Below, piece after piece: positions 56,701 to 64,000 of a stretch of DNA of 64,000 nt (positions within the stretch are counted from its first letter, which is position 1; each line of letters opens with the position of its first letter). The notes under the pieces were generated by a model. It did no database searches, had not been told where the DNA came from, and saw only the letters and a list, made by a program, of their open reading frames with translations. Origin of the DNA: Chitinophagaceae bacterium (GTDB lineage Bacteria; Bacteroidota; Bacteroidia; Chitinophagales; Chitinophagaceae); NCBI GenBank assembly GCA_947447825.1, contig CANFLL010000001.1, forward strand, positions 124,001 to 188,000, read 5' to 3'. A program made the position numbers and the translations under genes.

Positions 56701-58719
56701 CCCTGTTTTGGGATATACATGTGGCACAGAACGGATGGTAGAATTTAATGGAAGAATTGCAGAGCTATCCCCGAAATCCATAAATGCAGTTTCAACAAAA
56801 CGGTAACCAAACTTAAATTTTAATGTATTTCTTACTCCATCACAAGAATAAAAAGCGGTGTCATTTGCAAAAGGAGGTAATATGTAAACATATTTATGGT
56901 ATGTTACTGAGTCAAAGCAAGTGCCATTATAGGCAATTAGTTTTACATCAAAATAGCCAGTGTCTTTAAAATTATGATAAGGATTTTTTTCATGGCTAAT
57001 TCTGCCGCTATCACTAAAACTCCAAGTCCAGTAATCAACAGGGGAAGGTGTTAGGTCATTAAAAAAAACTCTTCCTCCACAGTGAATTGTGTCTTTAGTT
57101 GTAAAACGAGGAACTGGTTTGGAGAAAGTCTGAATGTAACGAAGCCAAACAGTATCATTACACCCATCAGTTGTTTCATAAGAAAGTTTAACGGGGAATT
57201 TTCCAATCGTATTATACGTATGAGATGGGAATGTGTCGGTAGAAGTGTTTCCATCACCTAAATCCCAATTAAAACTTTTTATTCCAACCGAAGGGTTTGA
57301 TGAAAAGTCTACCTTAAGACCTGCACAACCAGATGTATTACTCAGACTGTCATTAGATTTAGTTTCAATTTTTATTAGTGTACTTGGAAGTGTAATTGTT
57401 TTACTAACCGTGGCAGTGCATCCATTAGTTTGTTTGCTGTATAGATTAATTGTATAGGTTTTGTCGCTTTGTAATGAAAATGAAGCAGGATTTTTTGTTA
57501 GGGTATCTTTAACACCTCCGCTAATAATCCAAGTCCAAGTGCTTCCAATGGAAGTATCTTTTGCAATTAGCAGGGTTTTTCCTCCACAGCCTGGCGTAAT
57601 GGTGCTTTCAAAGCCAGCAAGTTGTAAAGTAGGTAATACTGTAATTGTCTTATTTGATGATGAATTGCATGAGCCATAATAGTTTGTAAGCATTACCTGA
57701 TAGCTACCAACTGCATCAAAAAGATTGGTTGCAGTTAAGCCGCTGATCGTGTTTGGGTTATTACTAAATTTCCATACGGATGAATCAGGTGTAGGAGAGC
57801 TAGTATTTGTAAACAAAACATTTGCCTTTGTACATAATCCTGAATAAGTAAAATTTGTTTGAAATTGACCAACAAAAAGCGGCGTTGGCAAGCTAGCAGT
57901 GTCTGTGCAGCCGTTTGCATTCTGAACAATCAATGAATCATGAAAACTACCAACTGAATTGTAGGTATGCGTTGGATTATCGATAGTTGAACTAGATTTA
58001 TCTCCAAACTTCCATACATATTTTGCAAGGTCAGTATCTTTTGAGGTACTAGTAAAAGTGATAGAATCTCCTGTTTTACATAAATAAGATTTACTTCTAG
58101 TGTAGTTTGCTTTAGGTGTTAATTGTGCATTAATAAAGTCTGTTTTGCCCAAGCTCGATACATCACACCCAGTAGTTGATTGAACAATAAGCTTGACAGT
58201 ATATTTTCCACTCACACTATAAAAATGGGAAACTGTTTTTTTTGTGCTATCTCCGTTATCGGTTGTTCCATCACCAAAATCCCAAAAGAATGAATTGAGC
58301 AAGCCACTTCCTGCGATTGAGGTACTTGTAAAAATTACCTTTAATGGAGTGCAACCCACACTATCGCTTACAATAAAGTTGGCAGTTGGATTTGAATACA
58401 CTACAATTGTTTGAGTTTTTATATCGGTTACACTTCCATCGGTAACTGTTAACGTCGCCGTATAAGTTTGTGGATTATTGTAAATAGCAGCTATTGGTGC
58501 ATTGGGATCTGTAGTAGAAATTGAATTGGTATTCCCAAAACTCCAATTGTAAATTGCAGATGCCGATGCCCCAACAGTTGTGTTTGTAAATGACACTTTA
58601 AGCCCACTGCAACCCGAACTTTTGTCTACAGTAAAATCAGCTTTTAGTTGTGCATGTGCTGAATGCGAAATGAGTGTAAGCGTGAATATTAGCAGCAACG
58701 TTAGAATGAAGTTTCGCAT
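53737..58719 (-). CDS. Giant PKD-repeat surface protein with type B T9SS domain
   Basis: I start at ATG 58719 (MRNFILTLLLIFTLTLISHS, signal peptide to AHAQ), 16 codons inside the longest frame. The roughly 1660-aa protein is a chain of about 14 PKD-like domains, each marked by a variant of W-x-F-G-D-G (FFWDFGDGTTD, YVWKFGDKSS, IQWSFGDGTSG, YTWDFGDGAVD, WLWKFGNGAV), then Ig-like repeats, and a C-terminal gliding-motility/CHU_C domain (LFMPSAFTPSANINNVFYPL ... FDRLGNKIF ... NGTYVYSIEAVC). The tail is a type B T9SS signal. An adhesin or surface structural role is inferred; no catalytic domain is visible. Confidence 0.93.
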   Translation of the reverse strand: MRNFILTLLLIFTLTLISHSAHAQLKADFTVDKSSGCSGLKVSFTNTTVGASASAIYNWSFGNTNSISTTDPNAPIAAIYNNPQTYTATLTVTDGSVTDIKTQTIVVYSNPTANFIVSDSVGCTPLKVIFTSTSIAGSGLLNSFFWDFGDGTTDNGDSTKKTVSHFYSVSGKYTVKLIVQSTTGCDVSSLGKTDFINAQLTPKANYTRSKSYLCKTGDSITFTSTSKDTDLAKYVWKFGDKSSSTIDNPTHTYNSVGSFHDSLIVQNANGCTDTASLPTPLFVGQFQTNFTYSGLCTKANVLFTNTSSPTPDSSVWKFSNNPNTISGLTATNLFDAVGSYQVMLTNYYGSCNSSSNKTITVLPTLQLAGFESTITPGCGGKTLLIAKDTSIGSTWTWIISGGVKDTLTKNPASFSLQSDKTYTINLYSKQTNGCTATVSKTITLPSTLIKIETKSNDSLSNTSGCAGLKVDFSSNPSVGIKSFNWDLGDGNTSTDTFPSHTYNTIGKFPVKLSYETTDGCNDTVWLRYIQTFSKPVPRFTTKDTIHCGGRVFFNDLTPSPVDYWTWSFSDSGRISHEKNPYHNFKDTGYFDVKLIAYNGTCFDSVTYHKYVYILPPFANDTAFYSCDGVRNTLKFKFGYRFVETAFMDFGDSSAILPLNSTIRSVPHVYPKTGVYLTKLTSTYGQCKVTDTLFVSILTKQNPQISTSDSVVCVNDSVKVTIANNSLQANPSRYGIQDNYNIYRWQTDDTSTFKGMFLPQPDWFISDYFGYLSGMKLGKDSFRVILQSSNYGCLDTSNFIHVTVKGPVANYSIQDTKNCFKLPITFNDLSKPTFGIPIVKWIWGFGDAVFDTSSTNASVNHIYNNPGPYPTSLKVIDSAGCYAEKTGVDSAFPKGPKADFNWNPKFVVVNTSANFINNTNTYEATNVNYSWSFTSNGGYSTSKISDINIFYPSAITDTVTLIATDANDKTCTDKVVKVVPIKKVFAMFNYTTEYLNGKNNNCPPLRATFTSQSVNADSIQWSFGDGTSGSGITANKVATHYYNLAGSYIITLYAYKSSQLLDSISDTLIIKGAFAKLSSNVLKGCVPTKVDFTITESNSLSYTWDFGDGAVDTLSKDTFKSHLYKIPNLYTPHVTLVDINGCTSYFPFPYRILIDTLNTSFAPNITPICDSGIVSFVPKTKCLSVDSLQATLAYHWDLGTGEAKDTSNSATPSFFYRIGKYPVTQTVTSFAGCVASFTDTISVVRSARGAISGPNTICGSLPATFSGTVENKTDSVVWLWKFGNGAVSTLQNPNAVYFTTGKDSILYDTVLLITQLNNCYDTTKAPLIVYPKPFIELKIDTNKICIGLKDRLVAHDGNKFDWTPKEKLINDSTMSVQPTDTTTYFVTVTNEYNCSSKDSSTIKVVKHLPVIPLYDTFVCKGKSIQLPVFGADSYRWLSDINTIKAGDLTSSSPTVTPIVSPTIYAVERKNECFVDTPKIKVNVENYPTVSTRDTFTLLTGSVVQLQSIVSPDVVSYQWSPSDYLSCTDCATPVCTPRSDITYTVVTANKYGCTATTNLKISLLCSNTLFMPSAFTPSANINNVFYPLGRGVKVVTHFVVFDRLGNKIFEKNNFNINDKGAGWNGTIYGIQAPNGTYVYSIEAVCDTGETLPLRKGTVVLIR

Positions 58720-59042
58720 AATTTTAATAATTAATTGCATTTCGATAAGTATTAAAAAACATGCCAATTAGTTGTAAATTATAGTGTTGCAATCACACTT
58801 ATCAATAACCTACTAAGGTTGATTTTTAAAGCAAATATTACTTTGTTATTCCCTTTAATCAGTATAGTTTATATCAAACATCTTTTTCAAATTTTCAAGG
58901 ATTCAAAATCTAAACTCATCATCCTAAGTGTGTATTTGAAATACGTAATCAACCAGTTTTTACATTTTAGGTTGTGTGTCAATGTCGTTTTGAAAAGCGA
59001 TCCTTTGAACAAAAAGTAAGTCGGGACAAAGTGAAGCCTGCT
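58720..59042. other. Intergenic region upstream of the PKD protein
   Basis: About 320 bp of AT-rich sequence with no supportable gene. It holds the promoter of the PKD gene on the minus strand. Confidence 0.4.
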
Positions 59043-59306
59043 TTAATTTTTGCAAGCAATCGTACATCCCTTTGCATTGATATCATCCATTTTTTCTTCT
59101 GTATATCCATTGTCTACAACTATCCAGAAAATATTTAGCGTGTAGTAATGATACATTTTAAGTTGATTCTTTTTACAACAAATGAAGTCTTTATCTGGGA
59201 GGTAGTTCTTGCCAAACATACTAGTAAATGGAGCCGTAATAGTTGAGATGGCAACTATTCCACAAAAAAACGCAGACGTAATAATAGTTTTATAATGCAA
59301 TGACAT
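59043..59306 (-). CDS. Small cysteine-containing protein of unknown function
   Basis: The 87-aa frame has a hydrophobic N-terminal segment (TIITSAFFCGIVAISTITAP) that could be a signal or membrane anchor, and a tail with FICCKKNQLKMYHYYTLNIF, VVDNGYTEEKMDDINAKGC and IACKN. Small Bacteroidota proteins with a similar HYY...GYTEE...GC pattern come to mind, but no function does. A purine-poor but A-rich region precedes the ATG. Coding status is likely but not proven. Confidence 0.5.
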   Translation of the reverse strand: MSLHYKTIITSAFFCGIVAISTITAPFTSMFGKNYLPDKDFICCKKNQLKMYHYYTLNIFWIVVDNGYTEEKMDDINAKGCTIACKN

Positions 59307-59541
59307 AAGTGGGGGGTTAGCGTTAAAAAATATTCAGACAAATCTATGTATACAAATAGGCGTGTTTGTAGTAGAATGTTGAAATTTCCTATATCCAACT
59401 TCACTTTAATTATTTAGCTTTTTTGTTTTCATATTCAGCTAATTTTCTTATAAATCTTTCTCCTTAGGGATCTAACAAAAAATAATTTGAATTTTTATAC
59501 TTCATTGATGTGTCTTTTTAGATTTATTACTTTCAACTTTT

Positions 59542-59707
59542 GTAACAGTTCAGGGGGTATTTACCACGAAGTACACAAGTAAAAAACAAGGACACTAAAG
59601 TTTAGAGTCCCCCAATAGTAGTTCTGAAGAGATAATACAACACAATCCTTGTGTTCTTGGTGAAAGCCTTAGTGACAGTTGTGGTTAAATACCCCCTGAA
59701 TAGTTAC
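59542..59707. mobile_element. MITE-like element, copy 2, with an 8-bp target duplication
   Basis: The ends GTAACAGTTCAGGGGGTATT and (reverse complement of the right end) GTAACTATTCAGGGGGTATT are inverted repeats extending about 26 bp to ACCAC. The direct repeat CAACTTTT flanks the element precisely at 59534-59541 and 59708-59715. The 166-bp body has no coding capacity and is about 85% identical by eye to copy 1 in the same orientation. A transposase acting in trans would be needed; none is in the window. Confidence 0.85.
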
Positions 59708-59970
59708 CAACTTTTTAAGTTTGTAACGAGCCTATAAAGGTGTTTGAAAATAAAATAGTGGGGGGATGTTTCCATAGTAAATAATCGCCAGTTTAGACAC
59801 TAAACCTTGATATCCTTTGTTTTTTTGTGAACCTTGTAATAAATATCCTGAGTAGTAAGTGTAAGTAAAATAGCAATGAAGTAGTAAGATGTTTAATAGG
59901 AGGGAACTATTCAGCAAATTTTTTTACTAAAAGTAAAGGGGATTGATGGTTCACTTAATGAAAGTTAAAA

Positions 59971-60008
59971 GAAACTAGGTAGAACCATTGAATGTTCTAC
60001 CTAGTTTC
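59971..60008 (-). terminator. Perfect 15-bp hairpin downstream of the PfkB gene
   Basis: GAAACTAGGTAGAAC and GTTCTACCTAGTTTC are perfect complements with an 8-base loop. On the minus strand the stem is followed by TTTTAACTTT. It lies about 175 bp after the PfkB stop and may end that transcript. Confidence 0.55.
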
Positions 60009-60092
60009 TTCAGATTTTGGCAAAAACCTCCAGAGGTTCTTTTCAGAAGCTCAATATTTGATAGAAAAGAAGATGAATGATTGTTTCTGTAA

Positions 60093-60168
60093 CACGAAAA
60101 GGTGTCTACTTAACGCTGATTTTGGACAAAAAAGTCAATCTAATTTAGGAGACTTCAGCCTTTTCGTG
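60093..60168. repeat. Spaced inverted repeat immediately after the PfkB gene
   Basis: CACGAAAAGG (60093-60102) and CCTTTTCGTG (60159-60168) are perfect complements separated by 56 bp. The distal arm ends 14 bp after the PfkB stop codon (minus strand). Confidence 0.5.
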
Positions 60169-60182
60169 CTACTAAAAACCAA

Positions 60183-61103
60183 TTATACTAGCTTGATGTC
60201 AAAAGAAGAAAGTTCCACAAATTGATGAATTCTTTGGTGTATTTCTTCTTGGCTAAGAGTTCTTAAACGTTCTGTACCAAATTTCTCAACTGCAAAACTT
60301 GCCATTGCACTTCCCACAATGATGGCCGTTTTCATGTTGTCGAAACTAATATCTTTTGTTTTTGCTAAATGAGCAATGAAGCCACCCGCAAACGTATCTC
60401 CCGCTCCTGTTGGGTCAAATACTTCTTCCAGTGGTAAGGCTGGTGCAGAGAACACTTGGTCGTTATGGAACAATAATGCTCCATGTTCTCCTTTTTTAAT
60501 GATGATAAACTTTGGCCCCATTGCTGAAATTTTTTGAGCAGCACGAACCAAAGAATAGTCGCCGCTCAATTGGCGTGCTTCGCTATCATTTACCATCAAC
60601 ACATCAACAAGGCTAAGGGTATGTTTCAAGTCGTCTAGTGCAATGTCCATCCAAAAATTCATGGTATCCATTACAATCAGTTTTGGTTTCTTTTTCAACT
60701 GCTCAATCACGCTGCTTTGTACAGAAGGAGCAAGATTGCCCAGCATCAAAAACTCACAATCTTGGTAACTTTCAGGCACTACAGGTTTAAAATCTCCTAA
60801 CACATTTAGTTCAGTTACCAAAGTGTCGCGGGTATTCATATCCATGTGATAGCGTCCACTCCAGAAGAAAGTTTTCTCATCTTTCTTAATCTGAACACCT
60901 TCTAAAGCCACACCACGTGCAGTTAAAATATCCAATTCAGATTGGGGGAAATCACCACCAACCACAGAGATTTGTTTAACACCAGCAAAATTGCTAGCAC
61001 ACCAAGCGATGAAAGTTCCTGCACCGCCAATAATTTTATCTGTTTTTCCAAATGGCGTTTCAATTTGGTCGAAAGCCATAGACCCTACAACTACTAAAGA
61101 CAT
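60183..61103 (-). CDS. PfkB-family carbohydrate/nucleoside kinase
   Basis: The 306-aa protein is a ribokinase-fold kinase: glycine-rich N-terminal IIGGAGTFIAWCASNF, VVGGDFPQ, LMLGNLAPSVQ, NDSEARQLSG, and the C-terminal signature DPTGAGDTFAGGFIAHL with the catalytic Asp (about 235-250). The substrate cannot be told; members phosphorylate adenosine, fructose, KDG or other sugars. KDG kinase would suit the uronate theme, but sequence features do not single it out. It is followed by hairpins and preceded by array F and the PL17 lyase gene on the same strand. Confidence 0.9.
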   Translation of the reverse strand: MSLVVVGSMAFDQIETPFGKTDKIIGGAGTFIAWCASNFAGVKQISVVGGDFPQSELDILTARGVALEGVQIKKDEKTFFWSGRYHMDMNTRDTLVTELNVLGDFKPVVPESYQDCEFLMLGNLAPSVQSSVIEQLKKKPKLIVMDTMNFWMDIALDDLKHTLSLVDVLMVNDSEARQLSGDYSLVRAAQKISAMGPKFIIIKKGEHGALLFHNDQVFSAPALPLEEVFDPTGAGDTFAGGFIAHLAKTKDISFDNMKTAIIVGSAMASFAVEKFGTERLRTLSQEEIHQRIHQFVELSSFDIKLV

Positions 61104-61299
61104 GTTTATTTTTTTATTAATTAAGCGGCGAAACTAAAGGAAATTGCTTCAATGATAAAATCATTTGAAGTCCTATTGTTTGGTAGGTTGAGTCTGAAGG
61201 GAAGATGGTTGTTTGCATAGTCAACAAATTAACCCTATTCCACTTTCCTCTTCTATTTTATTACTAGGTTCAGTTTTTCTTGAAATCTTTATTTTGGTT

Positions 61300-61510
61300 G
61301 ATTTATTCAGGTGAGTCCTTCAGTCCTTCACCTGAATCACCGAAGGACTCACCTGAATAAATGGGTAAAAAGCTTTTACAAGTTTTTTATTCAGATTTTT
61401 TACTGACATATTCACCTGAGTGACCGATACATTCAACTGAATATGTCAGTCACTCAGGTGAATCATTCGGTCACTCAGGTGAATCAATGCTAGAACCAAG
61501 TGAATATATT
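61300..61510. repeat. Tandem array F, ten 21-bp units with the same core as array A
   Basis: Cores of the TTCAGGTGAA/TTCACCTGAA type have centres at 61310, 61331, 61352, (61373 and 61394 degenerate), 61415, 61436, 61457, 61478 and 61499, all in one 21-bp register. The core matches array A (ACTCAGGTGAATC) although the two lie 49 kb apart. Decayed units keep the register. Confidence 0.88.
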
Positions 61511-61589
61511 TACTGTTTTATTTAAGTAAACTTTTTCTTGCTTAATCTATACTGCTTTTACTACTAACTAGGCCTCAGTGTTTAAAAGC

Positions 61590-63791
61590 CTACAACTCTT
61601 TGCCATCATACAATACAACGAAAGGGCCTGCAAATTGAAGTGCTTTGTTATTAATGATTATGTTGTGCTTTTCAGCAGATTTATAATTGCTATTACATTG
61701 AATAAGCAATAAAGGCTTCTCGCCAATCATAACTTCTGCAACGGAATATTCGGGATCATTTCTTAAAAGAGTAATCTTTTTAACAGATGAATAAGCATTT
61801 GTAGAGGTTTCAGTTACTGAATTATAGCCGCCATGAATTTCTAATACGTTGATAAATGTTTGATTATTCCCTTTCTTCCTAATCAAGTAGGCAGGCTCTC
61901 TTCGTAGGTTAAAGTTGGGGTCATTGGCGCCAATCCTTGTAAAGTAGAACTGTGTACTATCATCCGATAGGGATGAAATACTATAGTATGTTTTATCATT
62001 TAAAAAAGTAAACTGAGCTAATGGATTGTTGTACTTACCTTCTGCCTCTTTCCATAGGTGTTGATAGCCAAACTTTTTACCCATTGTTGTTTGGTTAGTG
62101 CCAAATGTTTTGTAGGGAAAAGAGGTACTCATCAATGTTCCTGAGTACTGAAAAGGCAAATCGAATTGGTGTTGTGTGGCAGAAACTGCCCTAAAAATAT
62201 CTACGGTCAAAGGTTTTGGGTTATTGGGTAATTGTAGCATGTAGATAGTTCTATGCAGTTTTATATCCTGATAAGCATTTGTGTCTAATGCACTAACTAC
62301 TTGAACATTGCCACCGATGCTGCTAAATAGTTTGTTGGAATGATGCGCTTGGCTTGCATCTTCAACGGCATTGAAATGACTTTTTTCGTCAGCCACAATC
62401 GTGTTGTGGGCGATGGTTTGAGAGGAGTATGTTTTAGTTTCGGGTAAATACCTGCCGCCATATTTCTGCTCAATGTTAACAAATCTCACTGCGCCATAGT
62501 CTGTTATTATCTCATTGCCTTCATCAAATAGGTTGATGTTTAGTTTGTCAAAATGCCCATGCGATAAACCATGTCCTGTGTATTTAAATATTAAAGAAGT
62601 AAGTTTTTCGTTTGCTCCAGATCGAAGAATACTCACACCACCTTCATCACCATTGGCGCCATCAGTAAACTCAATTGATTGATAAGGATAATAACGAGGG
62701 ATGTTTTTATTGCGTGAGATTTCTTCTGCAAGGCTAATTCCACCCCTGCTTAGAGTTACTCTTTTTTGCTGAACAACCACAGGAAGTAAATTTTTGTCTT
62801 CGCCAAAAACTTCTCTAGCAATGTCAACGGCTTCTACAATTTCGTTAGTGATAAATGTTTTGTCTTTCAACGCATCATTATAGCAAAAAAAACTGCCGTC
62901 CAAGTTTGTTTGTTGTAGTGCATTGTATAGTGATTTTCGAAGAACATTGTTTTTTCTGTTAAATATCTTGAGTTCAGGTTTATAATGTTGCAATGAATTA
63001 GCAAACAGGAAAAAAGGCAAAAGAGAATAACGAGTGTAATAAGGACCTTCGGTATAGAATCCTTCTGGAGAAAACAAACCATCGATATTTGCGACAAAAC
63101 CAGACTTCCTATCCTTATTTCCACCATATAAAGCTTTGTCAACCCAATCATCATTATCAGTTGCTATGCCCGCTATGCCTACGCCGGCACAAGCCCAAAC
63201 TGCATGGTTGTGAATTAGGGCAAACCAATCTTTCAGCTCGCCAGTAAAGAAATCAACTTCTGGTTTTAATGCTCCATCCGCAATTTTTTTTCTTTCAGAT
63301 GCTGTTAAATAGTTGTATATGCCATCAAAAGCTAAACCAGCATACACCAACCAGTTTGCATCATTTAGTGCTTGATGAAAGATGTGACCTGGATATTTAC
63401 TCTTGGCTTCAGGATGATTCTTTAGTGTGGGATTTAGGGCTGCATATTTAATAAATAACTTCTTTACTAAGTCTGCATATTTTTCTTCACCAGTTAACTG
63501 ATAAAGCATAGAGCTATTAAACATGAGGGTGTAGTTGTCTTTGTGCTTTTCATGCGTATATCCGCCAGCAGGGTCTTTAGGAAAAGGAACATCCACGTCT
63601 TTATCAATCCAGAAATCTACACTAGCTTTTATGTCACTATATGATTTCTTTATTAATTCATTATCGTTCAATTTGCTCTTGATGAAAATAATATCACTCT
63701 TTGTGCAATAAACTATGGGATGTTTTTGTGCAGAAGCACATAAAAAAATAAACAAAGTGATAAGTGTAAGACAATTCTTTAGCAATTGCAT
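61590..63791 (-). CDS. PL17-type oligo-alginate lyase (heparinase II/III superfamily)
   Basis: The 733-aa protein has a signal peptide (to SAQ, about residue 22), an alpha-toroid alginate-lyase domain and a heparinase II/III-like beta-sandwich (TGHGLSHGHFDKLNINLF, ITDYGAVRFVN, GGRYLPETKTY, QTIAHNTIVADEKSHF). Candidate catalytic residues are Asn195 and His196 in LIHNHAVWA, Tyr251 in EGPYYTRY and Tyr445 in QKYGGRYL; their spacing matches Asn/His/Tyr/Tyr as I recall for Alg17C of PL17. It would cut uronate oligomers exolytically, giving unsaturated monouronates, the substrate type of KdgF. The gene is 486 bp upstream of PfkB on the same strand, with array F between. Confidence 0.87.
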   Translation of the reverse strand: MQLLKNCLTLITLFIFLCASAQKHPIVYCTKSDIIFIKSKLNDNELIKKSYSDIKASVDFWIDKDVDVPFPKDPAGGYTHEKHKDNYTLMFNSSMLYQLTGEEKYADLVKKLFIKYAALNPTLKNHPEAKSKYPGHIFHQALNDANWLVYAGLAFDGIYNYLTASERKKIADGALKPEVDFFTGELKDWFALIHNHAVWACAGVGIAGIATDNDDWVDKALYGGNKDRKSGFVANIDGLFSPEGFYTEGPYYTRYSLLPFFLFANSLQHYKPELKIFNRKNNVLRKSLYNALQQTNLDGSFFCYNDALKDKTFITNEIVEAVDIAREVFGEDKNLLPVVVQQKRVTLSRGGISLAEEISRNKNIPRYYPYQSIEFTDGANGDEGGVSILRSGANEKLTSLIFKYTGHGLSHGHFDKLNINLFDEGNEIITDYGAVRFVNIEQKYGGRYLPETKTYSSQTIAHNTIVADEKSHFNAVEDASQAHHSNKLFSSIGGNVQVVSALDTNAYQDIKLHRTIYMLQLPNNPKPLTVDIFRAVSATQHQFDLPFQYSGTLMSTSFPYKTFGTNQTTMGKKFGYQHLWKEAEGKYNNPLAQFTFLNDKTYYSISSLSDDSTQFYFTRIGANDPNFNLRREPAYLIRKKGNNQTFINVLEIHGGYNSVTETSTNAYSSVKKITLLRNDPEYSVAEVMIGEKPLLLIQCNSNYKSAEKHNIIINNKALQFAGPFVVLYDGKEL

Positions 63792-64000
63792 CGTTAGTGT
63801 AAGATTAAATGAATGATGATAAACAATTCTAGTTACCTAAACTGTTTCATTGAAGGGTGTAAAAATAGCAGCAATTTTCAGGCTTTAACAAATATGACAA
63901 CTGAAACCTTTCCAAAATAAAGAGGCTTTTTTTTGAAAAAGTTTAATCAACAAATTTATTTGTTAGATAATTTAAAATCCTACTAAAAAATAGGCTACCG
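63792..64000. other. Upstream region of the PL17 gene to the window edge
   Basis: AT-rich sequence without a supportable gene; it must hold the PL17 promoter on the minus strand. Confidence 0.4.

Larger units (their letters stand above)
59307..60182. other. Repeat-bearing intergenic region
   Basis: No gene is supported in this 876-bp stretch. It contains MITE-like copy 2 (59542-59707), short related words near 59800-59850 (GATATCCTTTG, GTGAACCTTGTAA), a perfect 15-bp hairpin (59971-60008) and a spaced 10-bp inverted repeat (60093-60168). Confidence 0.5.

Noticed and set aside
59732-59917. 61-codon hydrophobic frame on the minus strand
   Set aside because: It overlaps eroded repeat words and shows no homology or ribosome-binding context.

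Overview
The window is AT-rich DNA from a member of the Bacteroidota, most likely a Chitinophagaceae/Sphingobacteriia-type organism. Evidence seen directly: three proteins with type IX secretion (T9SS) C-terminal sorting domains and one with the type B (gliding-motility C-terminal) domain, a GldB lipoprotein, family-typical promoter words (TAnnTTTG), weak Shine-Dalgarno sites, and Bacteroidota-style versions of rpsA, fusA, korA and rnpA. The genus cannot be fixed from the sequence alone. No rRNA, tRNA, CRISPR array or complete insertion sequence was seen.

Layout. 1-5.8 kb (minus strand): the end of an exopolysaccharide locus, read in the order Wza-type export lipoprotein, Wzc-type chain-length regulator/tyrosine kinase, then a single uninterrupted frame joining an asparagine synthase to a GT4 glycosyltransferase, which runs off the left edge. 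6.2-16.1 kb: housekeeping genes (obgE, fusA, a MurC-like ligase, pheT, a small coiled-coil protein, zapA). 16.1-20 kb: a sugar aminotransferase and an MBOAT + SGNH O-acylation pair. 20.3-28.4 kb: apaG, gldB, a two-gene signalling unit, rpmH-rnpA-yidD, hemH and a korA without korB. 28.8-30.8 kb: a type II restriction-modification pair whose methylase resembles YhdJ (ATGCAT). 31.2-32.9 kb: an unknown 217-aa protein flanked on both sides by tandem-repeat arrays. 32.9-45.3 kb: a carbohydrate locus with a LacI regulator, a KdgF-like cupin, two sulfatases, an esterase, two tandem beta-helix lyase-like T9SS proteins, a DUF1961 protein and a lipoprotein RidA homologue. 45.5-58.7 kb: rpsA, a T9SS subtilase, an AraC regulator and a giant PKD-repeat protein. 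60.2-63.8 kb: a PfkB kinase and a PL17-type oligo-alginate lyase.

The carbohydrate genes fit together as a pathway for a sulfated, possibly acylated, uronate-containing polysaccharide: sulfatases and esterase strip substituents, beta-helix proteins and the PL17 lyase cut the chain, and the KdgF-like cupin processes unsaturated uronates. There is no SusC/SusD pair in the window.

The most unusual feature is architectural. At least seven intergenic sites (about 7.26, 12.23, 31.21, 32.29, 42.19, 44.72 and 61.30 kb) carry tandem arrays whose period is exactly 21 bp, although the sequences belong to different families; most units have a 10-16 bp palindromic core. An eighth site (51.69 kb) has a 41-bp period with two palindromes per unit. 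Two arrays bracket the unknown 217-aa gene. In addition, two copies of a ~166-bp element with ~26-bp terminal inverted repeats (36.59 and 59.54 kb) look like a MITE, one of them with a perfect 8-bp target duplication.
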